A DNA stretch of 64,000 bases from Enoplolaimus lenunculus (GCA_030248215.1 JASANG010000798.1:62001-126000); one strand, 5' to 3'; positions 1 through 12,423 are shown, numbered from the stretch's first letter. Program-made: numbers and translations. The notes: generated by a model from the sequence alone, not told the origin.

Positions 1-99
1 TTTCTGTAACAGGCTCGCTAAAACAACGCATTTTTTAACAAATACATTTCCGAAGTTTCCAGAAGTTCCGGCAAAAATTTTACCGGAGCTGGAGCCGTA

Positions 100-546
100 C
101 TGTAGTAACCCGAATAAGAGGGGGAAGGTAATAAGAGGGGTCCCCATTTTGGGTCCCAATCAATATGAGTTGGTATCCCTAATAAGAGTCCGTAAACGGA
201 TAGAGTCCCTAAGCCATAAATAGAGTCTATAAATGTCAATTATACCTAATTGTAGCGCATAAATGACTCCAGGACCAAATAAGTTGAGTTCCAAACTTTA
301 AAGCGTTTTTAAATTTTGAAAGTGCATTTCTAAGTATAACCTTGCATTATCGCTCAAACTATTGAGTATTGATACAAGACAAATAAACGTTTAATTCAGT
401 GGATAGTTGCAGTACCGGATATATCAGTAAAGAAGGGTGGCGGAGCGTGGGTTAAAAATATATAACTGTCCGTAACCGAATAACCGAGGGTGCCCTCTGG
501 AGATGCAAATAAATATCAGTCGCCCCTCTTATTCGGGTCGCTACAG
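100..546. mobile_element. TA-flanked TIR MITE, family CTGTAGTGACCCG, copy 1
   Basis: Ends are CTGTAGTAACCCGAATAAG and its imperfect reverse complement CTTATTCGGGTCGCTACAG, flanked by TA on both sides as in Tc1/mariner-type insertions. It is about 447 bp with no open frame of note. Related copies lie near 11.9, 12.4, 14.9, 20.5 and 36.3 kb. Confidence 0.8.
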
Positions 547-1065
547 TAGATTGAGATGAGCAGTAAGCTGGAGACAGAGGTCAATTTTCAGCCGGAGCTG
601 GAGGCGGAAGCAAACATCCGATTGTACCCGCTCTACAGTTGTTAATTTACACAAAAAGTGAAAATTGCATCATAATGTCCTCAAAGTATTGTTTAATGCA
701 TTATATAAATACGTATTTTAACACAATTCCAGTTGTTGCAGCTTGTGCAAGTGCTAATTTTGCTTCAATCAGCCAAACATATCTTGGTTTGCGACAAAAT
801 CTCTTCTGTGAGAAAGTTGTTTTTAGATGAATTTCAGGTAGGGAAGAAATCATGTATTTTTCACTATCCTGTTCCGGTAATAAATCCGGTATTTTTTTTC
901 CGATATTTTAATATTGAAAATTTTCTCATTCGGAAATTAAAAAAAATTTTGTTCTAACTGTCCAATATTGTCTAAGTGTGTATATATTGCAAAAATTTTC
1001 AATTTGTGCCATACTACATAATTTACCATACGTTTCTAGCTATTACATCGCTTTCAGGATTTTGG

Positions 1066-1195
1066 CATTCTAGGCTTAGGCTTAGGCTTAGTAATAGGCT
1101 CATCCATACACTTAGGCTTAGGCTTAGGTTTAGGCTTAGGCTTAGGAAAATGCTTATACTACTGTACCGGCCCTGTTCTATACATGGGCCGAATT
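1066..1195. mobile_element. Hexamer-core TIR element (CTTAGG)n, partial copy
   Basis: Runs of CTTAGG (the same hexamer as TTAGGC) end in a terminal segment that reads, in reverse complement, CGGCCCATGTATAGAACAGG followed by GCCGGTACAGTAGTATAAGC. The same end, with a few changes, is found at 1839 and at 13437 (reversed). The array is therefore part of a dispersed element and not a telomere remnant. Confidence 0.6.
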
Positions 1196-1304
1196 TTGAA
1201 ACAAGAATCAGCAAAATACACAGAATTATGGATATTTTGATATTGCGTGTTTCAATTGGATTGACAGAACAATAAAAATCGTTTTTGTGACCAATAGGCC
1301 CGTA

Positions 1305-1400
1305 ACTGCAGTACTATATGCGTATTCCTAAGCCTAAACCTAATGCTAAGTTTAAGCGTAAAATGAGCCGATGCCTAAGACTAAGCCTAAGCATATGTAT
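1305..1400. repeat. Degenerate CCTAAG repeats
   Basis: About ten degenerate CCTAAG-type hexamers, probably a further fragment of the hexamer-core element. No clear ends are seen. Confidence 0.5.
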
Positions 1401-1838
1401 AAAATTGTGCTTCTTCAGGCATTTTACAGGCGCACAGCAACTCTAGTTTTATATCAGTCATATTTTTACCAGACTTAAAGATTCTTAGGAAGGAACCGCC
1501 CGGGGGCCGTATGTTTTAGTTTTGAAGTATCAACCAACATAGCAACATTTTTAACGCAACGTCAGGTGTATGAAAAGCGTCACCCAGGTACCAGAATTTG
1601 TCACTTTACTTTTGTTCATATTTAAATGAACAAGGAACATAGCTTGAGTGGTTTTCATTTTCAAAAAATTTGCACCGCCTCCCAAATTGAATGGCTTTGC
1701 CCTGTGCATGACATAAAAAGCTCTTATCCATATAGATCTATTATTAGTTAATACGTTTTTGCTCAAACACCAGTTTCCCTGGAAGTAAATGATAACCATG
1801 TGTCTTATTAACTGGCCTGCTATTGGTTTTCATACAAA

Positions 1839-1995
1839 ACCGGGCCAATGTAAAGAACAGGGGCGGAACAGTATTATAAGCATATTCCTAAGCCTAAGCC
1901 TAAGCCAAGCAAAAAAATAGTCTTAAGCTGACGCGTACAGTTTTTTAGTCCCATAGAAAAACGTTCCGCCCATAATCTTTACATGATCCAAAACC
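1839..1995. mobile_element. Hexamer-core TIR element, near-complete copy
   Basis: The left end CGGGCCAATGTAAAGAACAG leads into GGGCGGAACAGTATTATAAGC and CCTAAG repeats. The right end has AGTCCCATAGAAAAACG and TTCCGCCCATAATCTTTACATG, an imperfect inverted copy of the left end. It is about 155 bp and non-coding. Confidence 0.65.
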
Positions 1996-2109
1996 GGAAA
2001 AGTTTCTGTGGAGTTCAATGAAGGAATTATACAAATGACAATATCGGAAACAGATATATACAAACCGAATGTGACAGGAAATGCAACGTACGACATGGCC
2101 AGCTCATGT

Positions 2110-2239
2110 ATAGAACAGGTCCCTCCCAATTTTCCTGGTAATATCCCAATTTCCTAAAATACTAATTTCCCGGACAAAATCCCAATTTCTCAAAATAGCA
2201 ATATCCCGGGTAATATCCCAAGTTCCAAAATAGCAATAT
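2110..2239. mobile_element. ATATCCC-core TIR element, left part
   Basis: Starts CATGTATAGAACAGGTCCC and continues as degenerate repeats of the type AATATCCCAATTTCCC. It stops where the GC-richer block begins; AATATCCCAGTTTTCC reappears at 9084 on the far side, so this copy appears to be split by the insertion. Confidence 0.5.
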
Positions 2240-3979
2240 TGTTACGGGTACGATCAACGAGTATCCCTGCGGACGAATCCGAGATGATACTCTCACGGGT
2301 GTTCGAGGCCGTGGATCTGCCAAAGTAAGCTACTTGCCTAGAGGATGACGGTCCCCCGGCGTGATATCAGGTTTTGAGAGTCACAAAATCCCGATATCGT
2401 CATACGCCTAAGCCTGCCTATGCTCTAAGCTCTAACGAACCCCCGAGTGCGTGTCAGTAGACCACACCAGCAACAATTAGTTTTTCCTCCGTGGATTTTA
2501 GTACAACTGTGTGCTCACAACTATTTGTCATGGTTAAGCTTAATGACACTTGGTCATAGGCATGGTTTGAACTTTAGTCTTATTTATGAAAATTAGTTGG
2601 TTCCACCTAGTTTTGCTTTTCTTGGCCATAGGCCGTTTTGATAGAAAGGCGGATCGATCCTAGCCTTTAAGGTTTTTAATTGATTTTCTTGCCACTGATT
2701 CGAACCAGGGCTAGTATTCATTTTTTTTGAGACTCTGTTAGTCGTGGAATTTTCATAATCGTTCGAAAGCTCGAGTCTCTTTTAGATCTATGGTTTATTT
2801 TAGTTTTTTAGCCATGGCTCTTAGGCCAGGAATCTGTTTAGCGCTCTGGGTTCAGGATTGAACAAGGTTAAAAGTTTTGGTTTATTATGAATTTGTACAT
2901 GCATGTACAGCACAGGCATCTCGTAATTAACCATACCTTATTCTACTAAATTCGTGCTTGACGGAAATTTCCGTTGACTGCTTTGAGTTATCTTAGCTGG
3001 TAGTTGCTAATTTAAAGCTTAATAGTGATTGCTGTAAGACAAAACTGCTAACTATAGACTCGCTGCAGCTACTGCTATGGTGCACCGTGGAATACCTAAG
3101 TGTGAGCTATGTCTTAGCGCAGGTGGGTTTACTCCCAGTACAGGCCGTGCCTTAGGGCGGTGAGTCCGATCATTGAAACAACCTATCCCGAAAGCATCCT
3201 TCTGAATAATCTTAGGCGCGTCGGCGTGCTCCGCTTAAGCTCAATACTTTCTGCCCCCTATACATGCTTGTGGTCGGACTCACTGTTTTATTGTAACAGG
3301 TTTCCCACCAAAAGCTGCACGTATATCCCAAAAGGTTTAAGGGGAATACTGGAAAATCATTAAATCTCCACCAGATCCCGAGGAGGACCTTATATCAGGG
3401 TTTAATTATTTAAGCCGTGTCTGTTTCCGAGGGCACTAGACTTTCCATAGACTTAAGCGTGGTTTTTCACAGGCTGCACATTCAGCAGTTTGATTGTCAA
3501 ACGGGTGACCAAGTATTAATGCTTAGTTTCCTGGGGCCTGGTCTGAATCGTCCTAAATCACGGGGTACACTGAAATTTTCTGAGCGACAGGGTCTTAGCT
3601 CTTTTGTCTGACATTTCCTAAATGCTTAGCATTAGGCTGTATTGGCTTCCCTGTCAAACTGACAATCAACCCGCGAATGCTTAGGTTATTCCTATATGTG
3701 CCTATTTTTCTGCATTCGCTGTCTAATGGCACCTCCTTGCAGGTTTTCTTGCTTTTATGATTTTCCCCCAAAATTTGTACCAAAAATCTTACACCAGCGT
3801 TGTCGCCAACGACAGGCAAAATTCTAGGCCAAAAATTTAACCACACCCCCTTCGTGTAGCCGGAAAATTCTAACCGGGCCCCCCTTTAAAGTTCTTACGA
3901 AATTTTACCCCTGCGCGAAACGCGCATAACCCCCCCTTGCATCAGCGCCCCGAAACTCTCGTGCACACTAAGTCGCCTC

Positions 3980-4130
3980 CGTGTGCAGAGAGATCGGTTT
4001 GCTGTCGCGGCTCGAGCACGCGAGCGAAAAACCGAAAAACTCAAACTGAACTGAATGTTCAGCCTGTGCACTACTCTTATATAGTGCGCTGAGCCCAAAT
4101 TACAGCCAATCGGCGCGCCCCAGAAACAGA
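3980..4130 (-). promoter_or_regulatory. Promoter-like segment inside the GC-richer block
   Basis: Read on the minus strand: a CCAAT box (GATTGGCT near 4105), a TATA box (CTATATAAGAG near 4078) and an initiator-like TCAGTTCAGT about 30 bases on. The spacing is that of a polymerase II core promoter. It most likely belongs to the fossil element. Confidence 0.4.
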
Positions 4131-4619
4131 CACCAATCTCCTTGTCTATTGGTCGAAAATCGCTGAAATAATCTGACCAATACGAAACGAGAATTCAATT
4201 AATTTTTAAGACACTGTGATTGGCTGGAGAACTTTAACGCGTAGTCTACAACCAGAGAGTCATGAGGGGGCTAACGAGGGATACCCCTATCAGGAGTCTG
4301 AATACAGAAGTGCAACATGGTGCAAGGGCTAAAAAGTTACAACGGGATTCACTCATACCCCCTCACAAAACAGGAGAACCACGTGCAGCTTTTGTGGTAA
4401 GCCCTCCCCCTTATTATCAGATGCGATCACATTACAGGATCTTATTACTATGCGAAAATTCGACAAGAGGTAGACCGTGCATTATAAGACTGTAGGCAAA
4501 AGGGAAAGGGGTGTAAAGGCCACAAAAAATGAAAATACATAAAGAACAGTAAAACATATGAAAAGAATTAGAAACAAATTGGACAATAAGCATAGACGCA
4601 AATCTTTTATACAATTGTA

Positions 4620-6600
4620 AAAACCTAAAGCCCAGATTTCTTATGTGTGTGGACAGCCCGGTCTTACATTCGTACTATTCTGACAAACCCATGAAAATGC
4701 CAGCTACCGCAGTGACCTGGCTTACACAAATTTTCCCCCAGTAAAAATCTGCATGGTACGAATCAAATTCTAACCCTAAAGTCGATACTTAGTCTGCAAG
4801 CGGCGTAAACCTATGGGAATGGTGTTTTTGACCAGCGGTAACTTGTTGAATGGTCGTCTGCCAATGACCCCACAGGGTGGTTCTTTTGGTACGGCCTGAC
4901 CCGTTCAGTTGGGTCATATCGATCTTAAACTCAGGAATCCAGAAAACTAGTGATTTCACTTATTAGGCATGCCTCCGCAGAGTATACACGTGCGGGTTTG
5001 CAAAACCTGACGAACCATAATCTCCTAAATATATATCAGCGAGCCCTACTCGATGTGATGCTGCTAACCAGAACAATGAACTAGTTCAAAACAACACCCA
5101 ACTTAATGCTATAGTTCAGAAAAGTGAAAATCGCACGCCTAAAATACCAAAAGTCCCAAGCCTTCAGTTGATTATAATTTCTTAAGTATTCACTTGCGGA
5201 CATTGTTAGGGGTGTTTTCTGAACCAGGGCGCCGCAAGAAATCGAACGGTATCACGTTTAACGGCGGGTCCTGTGAAAGTGCAAATCGCGTTTTAAAAGT
5301 CCGCTCCGTGAAGCATGTACACAAAATCTTCGGAATTTTCAACGGGCTATAACTTTTGAAGTATTCGTTTGCGGGCCCTGTTCGGGGTAGTTTTCTGGCT
5401 CAGCAGAATATGGGGAATCGAATGGCACCAAATTTGACACCGCACCCCGAAAAAGTGAGAATCGCATTTTTCGGAGCCGTATCCGCAAAGCGTGTACACA
5501 CAAAATTTCGAAATTTCCAATCAACCATAAATCTTTAACTATGGGTTTGCGGGCTATGTTTGGGGTGGTTTTCTTGCTCTACTCAGCCAGCCGAGTCGAA
5601 TGATATCAATTTTAACCCAGTAGCTCGAAAAAGTTGAAATCGCGTTTTTCGGGATCCGATCCGTAAAGGTGTGTACATGTAAATTACCAAAAGTTTCAAA
5701 TGATCGTAACTTTTTAAGTTTTGATTCGCGAACCTTGTTTGGGGTGGTTTTCTTACTCAGCGCGATGCGCGGAGTCGAATGGTGTCCATTTTTATGGTGG
5801 ATCGTGAAAAAGTGAAAATCGCATTTTTCAGGATCCGATCCGTAAAGCGCACACACGTAAAATCTTAAAAAGCTTTGATTGACCATAACTCCTTATGCAT
5901 GGATTTGCGGACAGGGTTTGGGGTGGTTTTCTTACCCAGCTCGATGAGCTGAATCGATTGATACCAATTTTAGCGCCCAGCCACGGAAAAGTGAAAATCG
6001 CGTTTTTGGACCGGGATCCGTAAAAGCGTGTACACGTTAAATCTCGAAAGCTCCACAGGTCCATAACTTTTTTTCTATTGGTTTCCGGGTAAGGTTCGGG
6101 GTGGTTTTTCTTGATCAGCAGAACGAGCTGAAGCGAATGGTGCTAATTTTGACGCCCGATCTTGAAAAAGTTAAAATCGCATTTTAAAACCCGAGCCTCC
6201 GGACGTATGTGCACCAAAATTTCAAAATGTTCAAAAGCCTATAACTTTTAACTGCAGCCTTGCGGGCCGTAATTAGGGTGGTTTCCTAAGTCGGTAAGAT
6301 GCGGAGTATCGTCTAATACCAGCCTCCGCGCTATATCCCAGAGAACGCAGCTCAAATTTTTCCTAAAGAACCCAATCCGCAGTCGGTATGCATAACCTAA
6401 CTTTGCCCTAAATTTCCAAATGCCCGTTTACAGCGCAGGTTCGGAGTGGCCTTCTTGGCTAAAACAACGAGTCCCAAAACGATTGGAACCGGTTTTCAAA
6501 TCCCGAGAACCCCAAGTTGTAATAATATTTCAACAAATTAGTGCCCACAAAATTCCCAAATTTGTCGCAAAACCTTGGTTGGTCTGAAACGGCAGCCGGG
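4620..6600. repeat. About 178-bp tandem satellite, divergent units
   Basis: At least eight units. The landmark CCATAACT(T)...TTTGCGG...GGGGTGGTTTTCTT recurs near 5166, 5346, 5525, 5703, 5882, 6060, 6237 and 6418, a spacing of about 177-180 bp. Central units are most alike, and those at each side fade out. Short open frames on the minus strand repeat with the same period and are by-products. Confidence 0.8.
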
Positions 6601-7649
6601 ACGGGTTACTCAGCCGATCCGGCGTGCCGAACCCGAAAATGCCAGCTCCAGGCCTGAAAATTGAAAACAACCAGCCACCCTATCCAAAGTCAATCGTCCT
6701 AAAACATCACAAACCATCACTCTGCTCAGTTTCCTTCTACAATTCCCGCTAAGCCTGCGCAAAACACAAACTTTTTATACCCCATTTAGCGCGTCCTAAG
6801 CCTGAGAACATTTTTAACCCCTCGATCCAATACGAACTACCCCCTTAAACCGAAGCGAGACCTTCCAAAACTAAAACTCTGAAATTCAAAATTTTGAAAT
6901 CCGAAACCACCTATAACCGTCTTCCCCCTGCAGTGTGCATCGCGTCTCCTACGTTCTGGGCTGAAACTCCCTTGTCATGTTTGCCGGCTAGTGGTCGTAT
7001 TTCTCTTGAGTGTAGCTGCTTTGAACAGGGCCGCGCGTACGTATTTTGAAAACTCAGATTTCAACGGAAAGGTGTTTAACGGGCTGTGAGGCGCTGCGGC
7101 TATACTGGGGTGGGGATAGTTGCTGGCGGGCGGGCCCTTGTCTACTGGTAATCTAAGGCCTCGATGGCATCCGCTTAATAGCCTGAGGCGTAATGACACA
7201 CTGTTTTGAGTACGCTGCTTAACTCACAAGGGGCGACCCTTTAGGAGAATTCCTGCGCGTCCCTAAGCTAGTTTACGACATCCTAAGCCATAGTCGGAAG
7301 GCCCGACCCTACTTTTTCTGCATACCAAAACCTGCTAGCCCCCTTTCTACTCCTCGCATTGAGCACCCGCTTTGGTGTACAATTTCCTGCTGCCTGTAAC
7401 GTACAATTTCATTTACGCTTAATTTCAAAGCTTTCTCAACAAGGGGTGCGGGTCGGGAACCGAGCATGAATGTGAATGTACATTTTACTAACAGTGCGCC
7501 AGGGGCGTTTACGGCATCTCAATAATCCGAGAAGCCATACCTAGCCATTTCTGGCTGTTCGGGTCCTGCAGACCCCTCTTTTCACCCTTCAGAGTGCCAA
7601 TGCTCATTATCCCTCCCATAACGCCTAAGCAGTGAAATGCGAGTGTATA

Positions 7650-8070
7650 TCTAGTCGACTGCATACAATCAATTTACTCTAGTCAAATTCCGGTGAGCAC
7701 AGGGGCTGGACCCAACTTTCAGTAGAAACTATGCGTAGGTTAAAACGAGGCTTACGCAGGGTTCACCTAAAATCCTAAGTTCGCAAGATTCGGACCACGA
7801 TACTCGACAATGCGTCTGTGGACCCCAGAATTAGCATTCGGCCGTTTCCTCACCCCCGGGTAGTTTGCCAGCACAACGTGTGTAATTACCGTTAATTTTC
7901 AAAATCTTCTGCCCTGTTTCCTTACGCGTAATCCTAAGAGCAAATACACTAGATTCTGATTGAAAGCAGCAGAGTGATATCTAGTCGATTCTAGTCGGAA
8001 AGTTCTAGTCAACAAACGCTAGTCAAATCGTGCAAGTAACATGACCTAGTCAAATTTGAGGGCTCAAAAG
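7650..8070. repeat. Cluster of CTAGTC motifs
   Basis: The hexamer CTAGTC occurs at least seven times, often as CTAGTCAAAT or CTAGTCGA, with five close together at 7980-8060. It could be a short degenerate repeat or a protein-binding cluster within the fossil block. Confidence 0.5.
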
Positions 8071-9083
8071 GAGACAGCGAGTAAGAAAGAGCTCAAAACG
8101 GAGAAACAAAAAGGTCTCGCCGTTTGAGAACCATACTAAGGGAAATCCTCCCTTCCGCATACGGGAACAAGTAAATACCTACTTATAAATTTAACGGTGA
8201 AAATACTTTAAATTTCAAGTCCGCCCACGGACCGTCTGCTCGCCCTTAGAGAGCTAAATGCGGAGTTCCTAAGTGGCTGTGAGGGGGAGGGGGAAGACAA
8301 CGCGTCTAAGGGGTGATACAAACCCTGAGTTAGGATCTCCTTACTACGTAACTCACAGCTTATTACATATACTAACGCACAGTGTCATAAAAAGCAATAC
8401 GTGAGTTAACAAATATGTACATACGTATATACAAGAATACGCCAAAAGGGCCAGGCTTCCTAACTCGGGCATCCCTTAACTCACATTTCTGGATTGTGTC
8501 GCTATTTAAATACCTCATTACCGTTACGGAGGAGTAATGTTGGTTCTATTATGCGGAGCTCAAGAATCTTCTTCAGTAGCCAAAAAAAACGCGCAGGTGA
8601 CACCTGGGAGGTGTCAAAACGTCTAGTTAATATCCGAACGAATTCTAATCGTCTCCTAGCCATTTTCTCCAGTAGGAAGCCCAGCGATAAACCGAGAGGG
8701 CGGTAACAAAGAACGGTCATGACCAAGAATAATACACAAGACAGAATGCATTAAGGCAGTTGAAGAAAAACAATGCTACCAAATTCTAACCAAGTTGAGT
8801 GTTCCATTTCGCTAAACAGTTCAGGTCCTGACTCCAACAAAACGGATTTATTACGGCAGGTTCAGAATACTTACGGACGTTGAGTGCTAAATTTGAGCTA
8901 ATGCTTAGCATATACAAACCTCTAAGTTGGGTGCAGGCACACAATAAACATACAGCATAGTTATTTACAACACAGATTGATATTACGGATAAGTTGTGAA
9001 AACCAATAGTAATGCGAGTAACATTGAATTAACCGTAAAATCGCAACCTAAGGGAAGCTTGTCCCTGACACAATATAACGGGT

Positions 9084-9210
9084 TAATATCCCAGTTTTCC
9101 TTGTGAAATTCAAATATCCTGTCAAAATCAGAATCGGCTTGGACTGAGACTTAGGTTAAGAGTCCGGCTTATAGACTTTAGTCTCAGTCTTAAGCTTAGG
9201 CCATTCAGAA
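9084..9210. repeat. Short ATATCCC and CTTAGG remnants
   Basis: AATATCCCAGTTTTCC lies directly after the GC-richer block, followed by degenerate CTTAGG-type hexamers. It is probably the far side of the element split at 2240, plus a hexamer-core fragment. Confidence 0.4.
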
Positions 9211-9365
9211 GTTTTTGTAACCCACTTGAGAAAGCCGCTCGCATAAAAATATTTTCTTAGCCGCCATCTTGTTTAGGGCCACTTAAAATTGCAGAGGGTT
9301 CAGGGGGCGGCAGTCCCCTTAAGACCCTAATTTAAAAGTTGTCTTTGATGAGGATGGAAGTTTTG

Positions 9366-9938
9366 GCCCATGTACAGAGAGGTCCCTCCCAATATCCTTA
9401 TTTCACGGGTAATTTCCTAACTTCCCAAATTCCCCATTTCCCAAAATCCCGAGCAAAAAGGTTTCACCCAAAATCGCAATTTCCCGACAGAATCCTAATT
9501 TCCAAAATCCAAATTTCAATTCCCTGCGTCGACAAAATCTCAATTTCTCGAAATCCCAATGTCCCAGGTAATATCCGAAATTCCCAAAGTCCCAATTTCC
9601 CAGGTAATATCCCATTTTACAAAATCCCAATTATTCTCAAAATTCTGAGCGAAAACGGTTACGCCAAAATCACAATTTTCCGGCAGAATCCCAAAATCCC
9701 AATTTCTCGGGTAATATCAGAATTTCCCAAAATTCTATTTTCCCCGAGTAATCTTCCAATTTCCCAAAATCCGTTTTCCCGGGAAATATCCCAATTTTCC
9801 AAAATCCCATTTTCCGGGTAATATCCCACTTTCCCAAAATCCCACTTTTCCAAAATCCCGAGCGAAAAATGCTGCGTCCAAATCCCCAATTTACCTGGTA
9901 ACATAGGCGGATTTTGGGAGGAACCTCTTCAGTACATG
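9366..9938. mobile_element. ATATCCC-core TIR element, full-length copy
   Basis: Ends CCATGTACAGAGAGGTCCC and, inverted, CTCATGTACTGAAGAGGTTCC, both continuing into TCCCAA. Everything between is a degenerate tandem array of units such as GGTAATATCCCAATTTCCC and AAAATCCC. The open frames over it (such as 9339-9821) are translations of the repeat and are not genes. Confidence 0.7.
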
Positions 9939-10014
9939 AGCCCCGACTGAATGTTAATAATTCAAACACCAAATTAATCAGGTATTGTCTGAAGCATCGT
10001 TAACCGTTTGGGTA

Positions 10015-10190
10015 AATGTATAGAACATGGCCTTAACACTAGTATAAGCATAGCCTAAGCGCAATAACAAGGTTATACTTAGCCTAAGCCTCATGCCTAA
10101 GTAAAAATATCTGTCTAAAGCTTATGGTTTAACTCTGTTGCAGTTCCACTAAAAAACGTTCCACCCGTGATCTTTGTCGCACATGCTGAG
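10015..10190. mobile_element. Hexamer-core TIR element copy
   Basis: AATGTATAGAACATGGCC at the left, CCTAAG hexamers in the middle, then TTGCAGTTCCACTAAAAAACG and TTCCACCCGTGATCTTTG at the right. It is collinear with the copy at 1839-1995. Confidence 0.6.
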
Positions 10191-10199
10191 AGCGGCCCT

Positions 10200-10870
10200 A
10201 ATTCCATATTGAAAAAAAGCCAAGTTTGTAAGTTCTATGAAGCGGCGCTGGCAGTAAACGCAGAGTTTTTTAGAAAAAGACCATTATAACGCGTGGGGAA
10301 ACGCCCAAAAACTTAAATTATAATCGACTTAAGTAAACTTTAATACAATAAAAGAAAAGTGGATTTTGAGCAGGGTGGTACCAACGATACCTAAAACGAA
10401 ATTGCAACTTTTAGGGTCGCAGAAATGTAAAATTTCTGCTTTCTATTTCGTTGTTGCGCGAGCTAAGCTTGGGTACTTTGATGTATATACACATAGTGAA
10501 TTTACTTCGTGAAGCATTCACAGTTTTAGTTCTGCAAATTCCCTGCATTTTATTATTTATATTCGCAACAAGTAGTAGGGGTTAAAACATGGGTGCGTAG
10601 GTGTCGATATAAACAGTGAAGTGCGTTAGACAACAATTTTCAATATCGCGGTACTTTTGCTTTATAAATTTTTACGTCGCATACAAATTTTGCTTGTTTC
10701 CGTTTCAACTTGACGGCTGCTAGCTCAAAACGTTTATATTGATTCTTTTTGCAAACAGTTGCGGATGTTCTACAGCGAACAGATTTACAACTTTTAATTT
10801 TTTATGCCAATTTTTGTTTAAGTAAGACGTCCAGTGGTTAATCACTCAATAGCACATTCGTCGAATACCG
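10200..10870. other. No gene seen
   Basis: AT-rich sequence without a convincing open frame, splice pair or repeat. Confidence 0.5.
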
Positions 10871-10875
10871 GCATC

Positions 10876-11068
10876 ACGACAATTCGTCGCCCGACAACTC
10901 GTTGACTGAGCGCTTGTAATCCGAAATTTCTTCGACTTGACAATTCGTCGCCTATCATTATGCTTATAAGTTTCGGCTTTGGATAAAGATTACGCTTTGG
11001 ATTATTCGTAGTTTAAATAGGTTTTAGGGCACTGCTGTGCGACAAGTTGCCGGGCGACGAAGTGTCGT
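10876..11068. mobile_element. TIR MITE with TTCGTCGCCCG ends
   Basis: Inverted ends ACGACAATTCGTCGCCCGAC and ACGACACTTCGTCGCCCGGC about 190 bp apart. A fragment with ACGAATTGTCGTGATGC lies near 56420 in a poly(A) polymerase intron. Exact termini and target duplication are not resolved. Confidence 0.55.
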
Positions 11069-11069
11069 A

Positions 11070-11885
11070 GATTCGTTGAATACAATTTCACTTGTTTTCG
11101 TTTCAACTTGATGGTTAACTTTAACTTGTATGATATTAATTGCAAACTATTCTACCGATGCTATCACGCTCAAAACCACAGTTTTTATTTTTTTCGAAAT
11201 TTTTTTACTAAAAGGTCCAGTGGCGGTTACATATTAAGGATGTTTTGTTTTTTAATCACTCAGCAGCAACAACTTTTGTAGCTCGCGATATTTCAATTCA
11301 ACCATCAGTAAATGATATAGGAATTATGAATGCGCAACAGGCTGAGTAAGTACGAGTCGTTAACAATAATTTTAATTGCATACAGGTTGAGTTGTTGTGA
11401 TGTTATCATGGCGATCAGAGCCACAACTTTTAAACTTTTTAGCGTTGTTTATGCGTTTGCGTTGAGCCGACCAGAACGGTCAAGAAATATTTGATTTTTA
11501 TTGCAGTTTAAAACCTTAGTTTGCAGGCCAGGAAGAATACATTAAAATGATAATCGTGACGGCTTAAGTGGTGGACAACTGTCATTAGAACAATAGATGA
11601 AACGTTGTGAGCGGAACAATAGGAAGTGTACAAATATTTTATTCAATCACGCAAAGCTAACTTTCGATTTTGAGGGGCTTCTAACATCATGGGGGAAACA
11701 ACTGATGTGTCTGCGGTGCGCTATGATTGGTCGTGTTTTGGCCTAAAAATATGGAAACAATATATACGAGATTGTTGCGTGCAATTAGGCTTCTCATATT
11801 ACAGGCGGCTGTTTGGTGCCCATTGTCGGCTCACGAGCTCTTAAATGCCTGTTCCGAAGATGTTATATTGTTGCTCAGCTATTGT
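11070..11885. other. No gene seen
   Basis: AT-rich intergenic sequence; I see no supported feature. Confidence 0.5.
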
Positions 11886-11886
11886 A

Positions 11887-12209
11887 CTATAGCGACCCAA
11901 ATGAAACCGGGGGCTAATATTTGATCTCTCCAGAGGGAACACCTTGCGTTATTCGGTCATAGACTATTATTTATTTTTAAACCGTTCTCCGCCGCCCTTT
12001 GTTACTGATATATATTCGGTATTGCAACTACCCGTTCAATTAAACGATTATTGGTCTTGCATCAAACGCTTGAGCGATAATGCACGGCACCGCTTAGAAA
12101 TGCACCTTTAAAACAAAAATATGCTTCAAGGTTTCGAACTCAACTTTGGAACTCAAAATGGGAACTCCCTCTTAGAAAGTACTCGCCAATCTTATTCGGG
12201 TCACTACAG
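11887..12209. mobile_element. TA-flanked MITE, family CTGTAGTGACCCG, copy 2
   Basis: Starts CTATAGCGACCCAAATG and ends CTTATTCGGGTCACTACAG, with TA at each side. It is shorter inside than copy 1. Confidence 0.65.
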
Positions 12210-12423
12210 TAATCTTCTGCCGTACCTACTACAGTAAAATAAAGTATCGCTTATGGTTCGGTGTTATTTACACAACCGGTACTTATTCATTTCTGCCTAA
12301 GCACGAGCCTAATCGCAAGCCAAAGTTTTATGCCAGAATCAGAAATTTCGGTAACTCAACCTGCATGTAGGAAGGGTACATAAGCCCAGTAATCACTATT
12401 TAGCTAGCTTAATTGGTGCTTTA

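Larger units (their letters stand above)
2240..9072. mobile_element. GC-richer non-coding block, possible old LTR-type insertion
   Basis: A 6.8-kb stretch richer in GC than its surroundings. It begins TGTTACGGGTACG, ends CCCTGACACA, and is flanked by ATAT on both sides, which fits LTR-element termini and a 4-bp target duplication. On the minus strand, 4130-3980 looks like an LTR promoter: a GATTGGCT CCAAT box, TATATAAGAG, then a CAGTTCAGT initiator-like segment. I could not find a matching pair of LTRs, nor gag or pol, so it is a fossil or a non-autonomous derivative. The family is unknown and the interpretation is an inference. Confidence 0.35.

Noticed and set aside
1066-1400. Interstitial telomere or chromosome end of a nematode, from TTAGGC repeats
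   Set aside because: The hexamers are degenerate, face both ways, and are bounded by shared element ends at several loci, so they belong to a transposon and give no firm taxonomic signal.
5339-6064. Repeated minus-strand frames with RKPPQT and KNAI motifs
   Set aside because: They recur with the ~178-bp satellite period and reflect the repeat only.
9339-9972. A 160-codon Pro/Ile/Ser-rich open frame and its opposite-strand partners
   Set aside because: It follows the ATATCCC repeat array in every frame; no domain and no splice context.
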